Translations under genes and position numbers: made by a program
Notes under the pieces: generated by a model
Database searches by the model: none
The model's input: only the letters and a program-made list of their open reading frames with translations
What the model was told of the DNA's origin: nothing
Assembly (NCBI GenBank): GCA_045628865.1
Contig: JAZQQB010000051.1
Span: 1 to 64,000 of the forward strand
DNA: 64,000 nt
Source of the DNA: JAZQQB01 sp045628865
GTDB lineage: Bacteria > Bacillota > Clostridia > Lachnospirales > Lachnospiraceae
Direction: 5' to 3'
In this document: piece after piece, positions 52,288 through 59,378 of the stretch
Layout of the letters: each line of letters begins with the position of its first letter
How positions within the stretch are numbered: position 1 is the first letter of the stretch

Positions 52288-53580
52288 ATGAAAATTGTAA
52301 AATTAACCGAAGATTCCAAGAGAAATCTTTTAGATGATCTTTTAAAAAGAAGCCCAAATAACTATGGGGAATATGAAAAAATCGTAGCAGATATCATTCA
52401 AAATGTACGTGAGAACAAAGATCAGGCTTTGTTTGATTATACTTTAAAATTTGATAAGGCAAGTATCAACAAGGACAATTTCCGTGTAACAAAAGAAGAG
52501 ATTGAAGAAGCCTATAAACAGCTTGATGATAATTTCATTGAAGCTATGAAAAAATCAGCAGAAAACATCCGTGTTTACCATGAAAAACAGATGCGTAACA
52601 GCTGGATCGATACTACACCGGATGGAACAATCCTAGGCCAGAAGTTTACAGCCATTGAAAAAGTTGGTGTATACGTACCAGGTGGAAAGGCTGCATATCC
52701 TTCCTCTACTTTGATGAACATCATTCCGGCAAAGGTTGCAGGGGTTGACAGAATCGTTATGACAACACCTCCAGGAGCTGATGGCAAATGTAACCCGGGT
52801 ACTTTGGTAGCAGCTGATATCGCTGGTGTAACAGAGATCTATAAGGTAGGTGGCGCACAGGCCATCGCTGCATTGGCATATGGTACAGAGTCCGTACCAA
52901 AGGTAGATAAGATCGTTGGACCAGGTAATATTTTTGTTGCTTTGGCAAAAAGAGCAGTATTTGGTTTTGTATCCATCGATTCTGTTGCAGGTCCTTCAGA
53001 AGTCCTTGTTTTATCTGACGGAACAGGCAATCCAAGATATGCTGCAGCAGATTTGTTGTCTCAGGCAGAGCACGATGAAATGGCATCTGCTATTTTGATC
53101 ACAACCTCTATGGATTTTGCCACAAAAGTATCAGAGGAAGTAGATAAATTTGTAGCTGTTTTAGAGCGTAAAGAGATCATCCAGAAATCTTTGGATAACT
53201 ATGGATATATTCTGGTGGCAGATGATATGGAAACAGCTATTGAAGCAACCAATGAGATCGCTTCAGAGCACTTAGAGATCTTAACAGCGAACCCATTTGA
53301 AACCATGACAAAGGTTCGTAATGCAGGTGCTATTTTCTTGGGAGAATATTCCTCAGAACCACTTGGTGACTACTTTGCGGGTCCTAACCACGTACTTCCA
53401 ACAAACGGTACAGCGAAGTTTTTCTCACCATTAAACGTAGATGATTTTGTGAAAAAGAGTTCTATCATTTACTATTCAAAGGATGCTTTGGAAAAAGTAC
53501 ATGATGATATTGAACTTTTTGCTAAAAAAGAGGGCTTGACTGCACACGCAAATTCTATTGCAGTTCGTTTTGAAAAATAA
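52288..53580 (+). CDS. hisD: Histidinol dehydrogenase
   Basis: HisD oxidises histidinol twice to histidine, using NAD and zinc. 430 aa, full length. VYVPGGKAAYPSSTLMN, KVGGAQAIAALAYGT, GPGNIFVALAKR, SQAEHDE, SEHLEILT and the C-terminal HANSIAVRF are all present, including the zinc and catalytic His/Glu positions. Confidence 0.96.
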   Translation: MKIVKLTEDSKRNLLDDLLKRSPNNYGEYEKIVADIIQNVRENKDQALFDYTLKFDKASINKDNFRVTKEEIEEAYKQLDDNFIEAMKKSAENIRVYHEKQMRNSWIDTTPDGTILGQKFTAIEKVGVYVPGGKAAYPSSTLMNIIPAKVAGVDRIVMTTPPGADGKCNPGTLVAADIAGVTEIYKVGGAQAIAALAYGTESVPKVDKIVGPGNIFVALAKRAVFGFVSIDSVAGPSEVLVLSDGTGNPRYAAADLLSQAEHDEMASAILITTSMDFATKVSEEVDKFVAVLERKEIIQKSLDNYGYILVADDMETAIEATNEIASEHLEILTANPFETMTKVRNAGAIFLGEYSSEPLGDYFAGPNHVLPTNGTAKFFSPLNVDDFVKKSSIIYYSKDALEKVHDDIELFAKKEGLTAHANSIAVRFEK

Positions 53581-53596
53581 AAAAGGGGTGGAGAGT

Positions 53597-54184
53597 ATGG
53601 CTAGAGTATCTGAAATCACAAGAACTACAAAGGAAACTGACATTTCAGTAAAGCTTAACCTTGATGGAAACGGAAAGGGTAAGATCAGTACTGGTATTGG
53701 ATTTTTTGATCACATGTTAGAGGGTTTTCAGAAACATGGATTTTTTGATCTTGATTGTACTGTAAAAGGTGATCTTCAGGTGGATGGTCACCATTCTGTA
53801 GAGGACTGCGGAATCGTTTTGGGAACTGCCATTAAGGAAGCCATTGGAGATAAATTCGGCATGAAGCGTTATGGATATTTCGTTCTTCCTATGGATGATG
53901 CACTTTGCCTTTGCGCAGTGGATCTTTGCGGCAGACCTTATTTTTCTTTTGACTGTGAGTTTGATTCGCCAATGGTTGGAGATTTGGATACACAGCTTGT
54001 GCGAGAGTTTTTCTATGCTGTTTCTTATTCCGCAGGCATGAATCTTCATATCAAAATGTTAGATGGTATCAATGAACATCACAAGATCGAAGCCATGTTT
54101 AAAGCTTTTGCCAAAGCACTGGACGAAGCTACCAGCTTAGATCCAAGAATCACAGGTGTACTAAGTACCAAAGGGGCTCTGTAA
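53597..54184 (+). CDS. hisB: Imidazoleglycerol-phosphate dehydratase
   Basis: HisB removes water from imidazoleglycerol phosphate. 195 aa, the single-function form. FFDHMLEGFQKHGFF and DGHHSVEDCGI supply manganese-binding histidines, with EHHKIEAMFKAFA near the end. ATG 53597 follows GGGGTGGAGAG; a start at 53558 would overlap hisD. Confidence 0.95.
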   Translation: MARVSEITRTTKETDISVKLNLDGNGKGKISTGIGFFDHMLEGFQKHGFFDLDCTVKGDLQVDGHHSVEDCGIVLGTAIKEAIGDKFGMKRYGYFVLPMDDALCLCAVDLCGRPYFSFDCEFDSPMVGDLDTQLVREFFYAVSYSAGMNLHIKMLDGINEHHKIEAMFKAFAKALDEATSLDPRITGVLSTKGAL

Positions 54185-54203
54185 GCAGGAAGGGAAGTAT
54201 TGT

Positions 54204-55487
54204 ATGAGTTATAAGAAGTTTATTGCATCTATTTATATCAAAAACAATCAGGCAGTGAAGAATTACGATGATCTCACTGTCCTTGAAAATACACCGAAGG
54301 AGCTTGTAAAGCTTTACGGTGATCTTGGTGCAGATGAGATCATGATCATGGATCTTTCTGATTCCTTTGAAGCCCATGAGGAGAGTTTTTCCTTGTTTAA
54401 GGAGCTTGCACTGATCTCAGAAATTCCAGTGATCGCTGCAGGAAATGTTTTTCAGATCGAGGATGCGAAAAAGTATCTTTATGCTGGATGTCACAAGGTT
54501 TGTCTAGATTTTACCAATCCTAAGACCATTGATATTACAGAAGATATTGCAAAGAAATTTGGAAAAGAAAATCTGGTTGGGCTTTTTAACATGTCTGAAC
54601 AGGTTCTTAACTATAAACCGGTTGTGGAAGCCTATTTATCTGAGCTTATCGCCTTAAATACCAAATGTGCCAACGAATGTCAGAGCCTTGTAAAACTTCC
54701 AATTGTTGCTGAGGCTGAAGATCTTCCATTGAATTCTTTCTTTTCATTTTTGAATCTTCCAGGCATCAGTGGTGTTTGCGGAAGCTTTGTTAATGTCAAT
54801 ATCAATGAACTAAACTCCTTAAAGGCGCTTTGCAGAGAAAATGGTATTATGGTTAAGGCGCTTGAAGCCAGGTATCCATGGTCAGCTTTAAAGAAAAATG
54901 GAGATGGCATGGTTCCTGTTGTAGTACAGGATTACAAGACCAATGAGGTTTTGATGGTTGCCTACATGAATGAGGAGTCTTATTTAAATACCATTCGTAC
55001 TGGAAAGATGACTTACTATAGTCGTTCCCGCCAGGAACTTTGGTTAAAGGGTGACACCAGTGGCCATTACCAGTATGTAAAGTCACTGACCATTGACTGC
55101 GATCTTGATACCATTTTGGCAAAGGTTTCTCAGGTTGGCGCTGCTTGTCACACAGGCGCTAGAAGCTGTTTCTTTACAGAAATCGCTAAAAAGGATTACC
55201 AGGATAAAGATCCATATAGAGCATTAGAAAATGTTTATAAGATAGTAGAACAACGAAGAGATAATCCACAGGAAGGTTCTTATACCAATTATCTTTTTGA
55301 TAAAGGGTTGGATAAGATCTTAAAAAAAGTGGGAGAAGAAGCAACAGACATTGTCATCGCATCCAAAAATCCAGATGCCAATGTTTTGAAGTATGAAATC
55401 TCAGACTTTTTGTATCACTTAAACATCTTAATGGTGGAAAAAGGTGTTACCTGGGATGAAATCATGTCAGAGCTTACAAGAAGATAG
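54204..55487 (+). CDS. hisIE: HisF-like domain fused to HisIE
   Basis: 427 aa. Residues about 230-335 are HisI (PVVVQDYKTNEVLMVAYMN, CHTGARSCFF), and 340-427 are HisE (KILKKVGEEATDIVIA); they perform steps 2 and 3. Residues 1-225 form a (beta/alpha)8 domain like HisF/HisA (ADEIMIMDLSDS, PVIAAGNVFQIEDAKKYL), but the HisF catalytic aspartates are changed: C-L-D-V is replaced by S-I-Y-I, and the second by Asn in GLFNMS. The barrel is probably structural or regulatory. hisA, hisF, hisH and hisC are not in this operon. Confidence 0.9.
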   Translation: MSYKKFIASIYIKNNQAVKNYDDLTVLENTPKELVKLYGDLGADEIMIMDLSDSFEAHEESFSLFKELALISEIPVIAAGNVFQIEDAKKYLYAGCHKVCLDFTNPKTIDITEDIAKKFGKENLVGLFNMSEQVLNYKPVVEAYLSELIALNTKCANECQSLVKLPIVAEAEDLPLNSFFSFLNLPGISGVCGSFVNVNINELNSLKALCRENGIMVKALEARYPWSALKKNGDGMVPVVVQDYKTNEVLMVAYMNEESYLNTIRTGKMTYYSRSRQELWLKGDTSGHYQYVKSLTIDCDLDTILAKVSQVGAACHTGARSCFFTEIAKKDYQDKDPYRALENVYKIVEQRRDNPQEGSYTNYLFDKGLDKILKKVGEEATDIVIASKNPDANVLKYEISDFLYHLNILMVEKGVTWDEIMSELTRR

Positions 55488-55504
55488 ATATGTAAAAAGA
55501 AGAG

Positions 55505-55544
55505 GCTGTAAAAAATGAAAGAAGCATTTTTTACAGCTTTTTTT
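55505..55544 (+). terminator. Terminator of the histidine operon
   Basis: GCTGTAAAAAATG pairs with CATTTTTTACAGC around AAAGAAG, followed by TTTTTTT. Confidence 0.9.
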
Positions 55545-55589
55545 GATTCAATGTTCATAAACACCACAAATGATTGATTTTACTGGATT

Positions 55590-55627
55590 TATTCCGACCA
55601 AAAAGGGCTTTTTGAATGTATGGTCGG
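55590..55627. other. Stem-loop
   Basis: TTCCGACCA and TGGTCGGAA form a 9-bp stem with a 20-nt loop. No T run follows. Function unknown. Confidence 0.4.
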
Positions 55628-55650
55628 AAAAGTAGGTGAGAGGCTAGGAA

Positions 55651-55776
55651 ATGATTTCTGATAAACAGGCAAGAAGTTTCTGGATATGCATGGTCAGTGA
55701 CAGTGCAGATGATGAAGATTCAATCAGGGGACCAGCTTTATACTTGAGAAAGTATAAGGAAAACCAGTTGTTTTGA
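55651..55776 (+). CDS. Possible 41-aa peptide
   Basis: The ATG lies behind GAGAGGCTAGGAA and the product (MISDKQARSFWICMVSDSAD, ending KENQLF) is soluble. It has no recognisable family and may be a gene remnant, as the next gene is also broken. Confidence 0.25.
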   Translation: MISDKQARSFWICMVSDSADDEDSIRGPALYLRKYKENQLF

Positions 55777-55841
55777 AAATCATTCAGCAGGGCGCACTGA
55801 CAGGTATCAATGTTAAATATATTTATTAGGAGTATGAGGTT

Positions 55842-56283
55842 ATGAAAAAGATGAGAGTGTGTAGAATTGCCAGAATTATATTTTTGTTCTATGGAGGATT
55901 TGATTTATTTTGATATTTCTGATACCTATTCTGGAAATGTTACAAGCATGAATGGTATGTTTAATAGGTGTAAATCTATTGTTGAAATCGATATGACACA
56001 GATTGATACGAGTAGTGTAATAGAAATGGAAACAATGTTTGTGAATTGTTATAGCCTTCATTCTTTGGATTTAAGCAGTTTTGATACTTCGAATGTTGAA
56101 AACATGAATCGAATGTTTGCTAATCCTTCAGACTTAGATGATGAAGGTGTTGGATTGACGGAACTTTACTGTATTTTTATGAGTTCTGATATTGATAAAT
56201 TAGTCATCAGTAAAAAAATGAAAAATAAGTTGGGGAGCGATGAACTGGAGTTCTTTAAATTAGGAGAGTTGATTGTGAAGTAA
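55842..56283 (+). pseudogene. Truncated BspA-type (DUF285) surface protein gene
   Basis: ATG 55842 (GGAG 11 nt upstream) opens a signal-peptide-like frame, MKKMRVCRIARIIFLFY, that stops after 23 codons. A second frame from 55867 encodes DUF285 repeats: VTSMNGMFNRCKS, IDTSSVIEMETMF, SLDLSSFDTSNVENMNRMF. The N-terminal body is missing and the frame is shifted. Intact members are large lipoproteins or cell-wall proteins with many such leucine-rich repeats. Confidence 0.7.
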
Positions 56284-56341
56284 TTATGTAACCATGGCGT
56301 TTACCAACAATATGAACAATTTAATACTATGAAAAATAGAT

Positions 56342-56385
56342 ATTTACAACAGTGAGAGCGTTTTTTGCGTACAGTGTAGTAAATA
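56342..56385. repeat. Hairpin with TTTTTTGC loop (copy 2)
   Basis: ATTTACAACAGTG, loop AGAGCGTTTTTTGCG, then ACAGTGTAGTAAAT. Related to 22488-22531 and 56427-56468. Confidence 0.6.
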
Positions 56386-56426
56386 CAGTAGTGACCAAGC
56401 CTAAGCAAGGCAAGTAAAACATAAAA

Positions 56427-56468
56427 ATTACAACAGTGAAAGCGTTTTTTGCTTATACTGTTGTAAAT
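56427..56468. repeat. Hairpin with TTTTTTGC loop (copy 3)
   Basis: ATTACAACAGT pairs with ACTGTTGTAAAT; the loop reads GAAAGCGTTTTTTGCTTAT. Near-perfect stem. It stands 85 bp after copy 2. Confidence 0.65.
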
Positions 56469-56528
56469 AGGATATCTTAAGTTATTTATAATCACGATTA
56501 ACATCCATTTGGCGAGCATGCCACATAA

Positions 56529-56569
56529 GTATTTTTCGCAGAAAAATACGCATGGCTCTGAACAGTTAC
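56529..56569. mobile_element. Right-end remnant of the MITE-like element
   Basis: A GTATTTTTC/GAAAAATAC hairpin followed by GCATGGCTCTGAACAGTTAC, the right end of the family. No left end is visible. Confidence 0.4.
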
Positions 56570-56704
56570 CAATATATTTAAAAGGTAAATAGATAAGAAT
56601 ATTACAAAACTTCCTATATTATTCAAAAAAGCGACAGTTTATTGTCATTCAAATGCCTATTTTGTATACTATATTATACAGCATAGGCTTTATTTTTTGA
56701 AATA

Positions 56705-56847
56705 GTAACTATTCAGAACTCCATTCGCAAAAACGCTGCTTTGCAGCTTTCCTTTTGCTCATGCGGTTACTTCGCCATATAAATTTGCTCATCTGCCCGA
56801 ATGCAAGCATTTGCAGAAAGCAAATTTGCATGGCTCTGAATAGTTAC
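56705..56847. mobile_element. MITE-like element (copy E)
   Basis: 143 bp between GTAACTATTCAGA and TCTGAATAGTTAC, an exact 13-bp terminal inverted repeat. The interior includes GCTGCTTTGCAGC and GCAAATTT/AAATTTGC pairings. No coding capacity. Confidence 0.7.
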
Positions 56848-57001
56848 AAATACCAAAAATAGGAGGGTGCATCTCACTATTGCAGCCTTCTAGAATATGA
56901 AGCTATCATGCAACCTTAGGCTGCAACAGTTGTCTGCAAGCTTCTTCATAAATTCAGAAGATTCTCCTATGTTTGGAGAAGCTCCAAAATAGGAGGGTAG
57001 T

Positions 57002-57099
57002 GTGTAAAATATTCTATTTTATACACCGGGCTATTTGTTTTTCCCCCTTAAGGGGGTGCCCAAATAGCCCGCGCCGGATTTCACAAGTGAAATGGAGGG
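57002..57099 (+). promoter_or_regulatory. Three-hairpin leader ending at the SD of the Panacea gene
   Basis: Hairpin 1: GTGTAAAATA/TATTTTATACAC (57002-57026). Hairpin 2: GGGCTATTTG/CAAATAGCCC with CCCCCTT/AAGGGGG inside (57028-57070). Hairpin 3: ATTTCAC-AA-GTGAAAT (57078-57093), directly followed by the SD GGAGGG (57094-57099). The stretch 56850-57000 has AAAATAGGAGGGT at both ends (56857, 56986) and TGCAGCC/GGCTGCA pairings. Confidence 0.65.
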
Positions 57100-57103
57100 T
57101 AAT

Positions 57104-58093
57104 ATGTCAAATATTGGATTCTGTATGGAATGTAACAAGGAAACAGAATATACGATCAGAAAGATTGTATCCAGGCAAATGGTGCGTGGAAAAGAATATA
57201 AGCTGAATGTATTAGCGGCTACCTGCAATGTTTGTGGGGAGGATATGAATGTTCCCGGTCTGATGGAACAGAATCTAAAGCACGAGGACGAGCAGCTTCG
57301 CGCAACGCACAAGCTGATTACCATTCCTGAGATTGAAAAGCTTATGACTCTTTATAACATAGGAAAGGCGCCTCTTTCTTTAGCGCTTGGTTTTGGTGAG
57401 GTAACCATCGGAAGATATATGGATGGACAGATTCCGAGCCAAACCTATTCAGAGATTATGCGAAATGCCTTAAATTCCTACGATTATATGGAACGTTTAT
57501 TAAATCGAAACCGTGATAAGCTTGCAAATACGGCTTTCCAGAAAACGAAAAAACAGATTGAAAAATATCGAAAATTAGACGAAATATCCCATGAACTCAG
57601 GATGGTTGTTTCGTATATTTTTCAAAAGAACCCGGAAGTGGATGCATATGCACTTCATAAACTGTTATATTTTATACAGGGTATCTACATGGCATATTAT
57701 GATAAAAAGCTTTTTCCAGAAGACAGTATTGCAACCCCAAAAGGACCTGTATTTGAAAATCTGTACGAATTCTTAAAGGATTTTTATTACAGTCCTGTGG
57801 AAGATCCTAGATTCAGCTTTTTGGAAAAGCAATATATCGGTATCGGTGAAGAGGAAAAAGAGGTGATCAACCTTGTTCTTCAGACCTTTGGAATATACAG
57901 TGGGGCAACCCTAAACCTGATCATCCAAAAGGAAATTCCTTGGCTTAATGCCAGAAAAGATACTCCGGAAGACGGTAAGGGAAATGTGATTCCTGAGGCA
58001 GATCTGAAACGATACTTTATGTGGGTAGTTCGTAAATTTAATATTGACAGTGTAGAGCATATGAACCATTATATAAGGTATAAAATGACCTAA
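57104..58093 (+). CDS. YgiT-type zinc finger, HTH and Panacea (SocA/DUF4065) protein
   Basis: 329 aa. Residues 1-50 form a zinc finger (Cys7, Cys10, Cys41, Cys44) as in MqsA/YgiT antitoxins. Residues about 70-130 look like an HTH domain (KAPLSLALGFGEVTIGRYM). Residues about 165-329 are a Panacea domain (AYALHKLLYFIQGIYMAYY, TPKGPVFENLYEFL), an antitoxin module known to neutralise diverse toxins. No toxin-like gene adjoins it, so it is either an orphan regulator or paired at a distance. ATG 57104 follows GGAGGG. Confidence 0.88.
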   Translation: MSNIGFCMECNKETEYTIRKIVSRQMVRGKEYKLNVLAATCNVCGEDMNVPGLMEQNLKHEDEQLRATHKLITIPEIEKLMTLYNIGKAPLSLALGFGEVTIGRYMDGQIPSQTYSEIMRNALNSYDYMERLLNRNRDKLANTAFQKTKKQIEKYRKLDEISHELRMVVSYIFQKNPEVDAYALHKLLYFIQGIYMAYYDKKLFPEDSIATPKGPVFENLYEFLKDFYYSPVEDPRFSFLEKQYIGIGEEEKEVINLVLQTFGIYSGATLNLIIQKEIPWLNARKDTPEDGKGNVIPEADLKRYFMWVVRKFNIDSVEHMNHYIRYKMT

Positions 58094-58111
58094 ACAAGGA
58101 GCGCCTAGATC

Positions 58112-58948
58112 ATGAATCGAGATGACTACACACCAAATAATACAGATTATTCTAATAACCCAAATCTATATGGACAGGGTTATGCTGATCAGACATGTAT
58201 GGATTATTCTAATCAATCTATGAGTGGAAATGGCTTTCAACCTTCTCAAAGTGGAACTGCATATGAACAGTCTGGTGGCGTAAATGCATATACCCAGTCA
58301 CAGAATAGCTATTACAACCAGTTTTCTCAAGATTCCTATTTTGATCAATCTGCTACAAATGCGGTAAATGGGATGACAGGAAACTATCAGGATCAGAGTT
58401 ATGGACAGAATGGATATTATAATTCTTATAACGATCAGTATACCGACTATACAAATCAGGGGTATGGCGATAATATGTATATGGCAGGTCAACAAGGATT
58501 TGGACCGGTTTATGGAGGCATAAACGAAAAGCCTAAGAAAACGAAAAAGCCTGTTGTGATTGCCCTCATCCTTGCAGTGGTTGCAGGTATTGGCGTTGGT
58601 TCGTATTTTATCTTTTTCAGACCAGGCGGTATAGCATCCAAGTCAACGATTGAAACCTGTGCTTTTTGTTTAGAGGAGAATGTTCCTTGTACAAAAGAAA
58701 GCTATGCTGTAGAAGGTGAAACATCTAAAACAACAGGATGGCTTTGTGCAGACTGCGCAAAGAATAACAGGGTTTACCAAATGGCCATTGCTGAGTGTTC
58801 CTACTGTGCACAGACATTAGCCTGCTTCAATTATGAGGTGACTTATGATGGAGAAACAGAAGAAGGATATTTTTGCGACGATTGTGATGATATTTTCAAA
58901 GGAATCGTGCCATTGATCGGTGGATCCATGAAAAAGCTGACCAAGTGA
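58112..58948 (+). CDS. Membrane protein with Q/N/Y-rich head and zinc ribbons
   Basis: 278 aa. Residues 1-135 are low-complexity (Gln, Asn, Tyr, Gly, Ser), a helix follows at about 143-165, then two zinc-ribbon-like units: CAFC and CADC, then CSYC and CDDC. The low-complexity head would be cytoplasmic and the cysteine units outside, or the reverse. It starts 18 bp after the Panacea gene behind AAGGAG, so they are likely co-transcribed. It does not look like a classical toxin. Unknown function. Confidence 0.72.
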   Translation: MNRDDYTPNNTDYSNNPNLYGQGYADQTCMDYSNQSMSGNGFQPSQSGTAYEQSGGVNAYTQSQNSYYNQFSQDSYFDQSATNAVNGMTGNYQDQSYGQNGYYNSYNDQYTDYTNQGYGDNMYMAGQQGFGPVYGGINEKPKKTKKPVVIALILAVVAGIGVGSYFIFFRPGGIASKSTIETCAFCLEENVPCTKESYAVEGETSKTTGWLCADCAKNNRVYQMAIAECSYCAQTLACFNYEVTYDGETEEGYFCDDCDDIFKGIVPLIGGSMKKLTK

Positions 58949-59021
58949 TAGAATGAAGAATGACTTTCCAGGTGATGGCATATCTTAGAATAGATATCAA
59001 AATTGACGAGGGAGTATTTAC

Positions 59022-59318
59022 TTGGTTTTTGAGTATGAAATTGAGAACTTAAGAAAAACAGCTAACGAAAATGATGCATTTTTAAACGGTGATGGTAATT
59101 TATACGACCATGATTATGAATATACCAACGAGGAAAGAATCATTCCACCCAAAAGGAATGGTTCTTTTTTGGTGTTTTTTGTGTTTCAGATGTTTTTATC
59201 ATTGTGCCTTTTTCTTTTTGTGGTTCTATGGAAATATTCCATGATTCCAATGGGGAAAGAGGGGACGGAATTGGTGAATCATATCATTGATTTTATCTAT
59301 CATTTCCATTATACTTAA
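59022..59318 (+). CDS. Small single-helix membrane protein, TTG start
   Basis: 98 aa. A charged N-terminal half, one hydrophobic helix (about residues 49-69), and a short His/Tyr-containing tail. The only in-frame start with a good ribosome binding site is TTG 59022, 6 nt after GAGGGAG. No family recognised. Confidence 0.55.
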   Translation: MVFEYEIENLRKTANENDAFLNGDGNLYDHDYEYTNEERIIPPKRNGSFLVFFVFQMFLSLCLFLFVVLWKYSMIPMGKEGTELVNHIIDFIYHFHYT

Positions 59319-59378
59319 CTATGTATGACTTTAAATGCAAATGCAGGTTTTTTGACGCCTGTAAAGGAGAAATAATTT

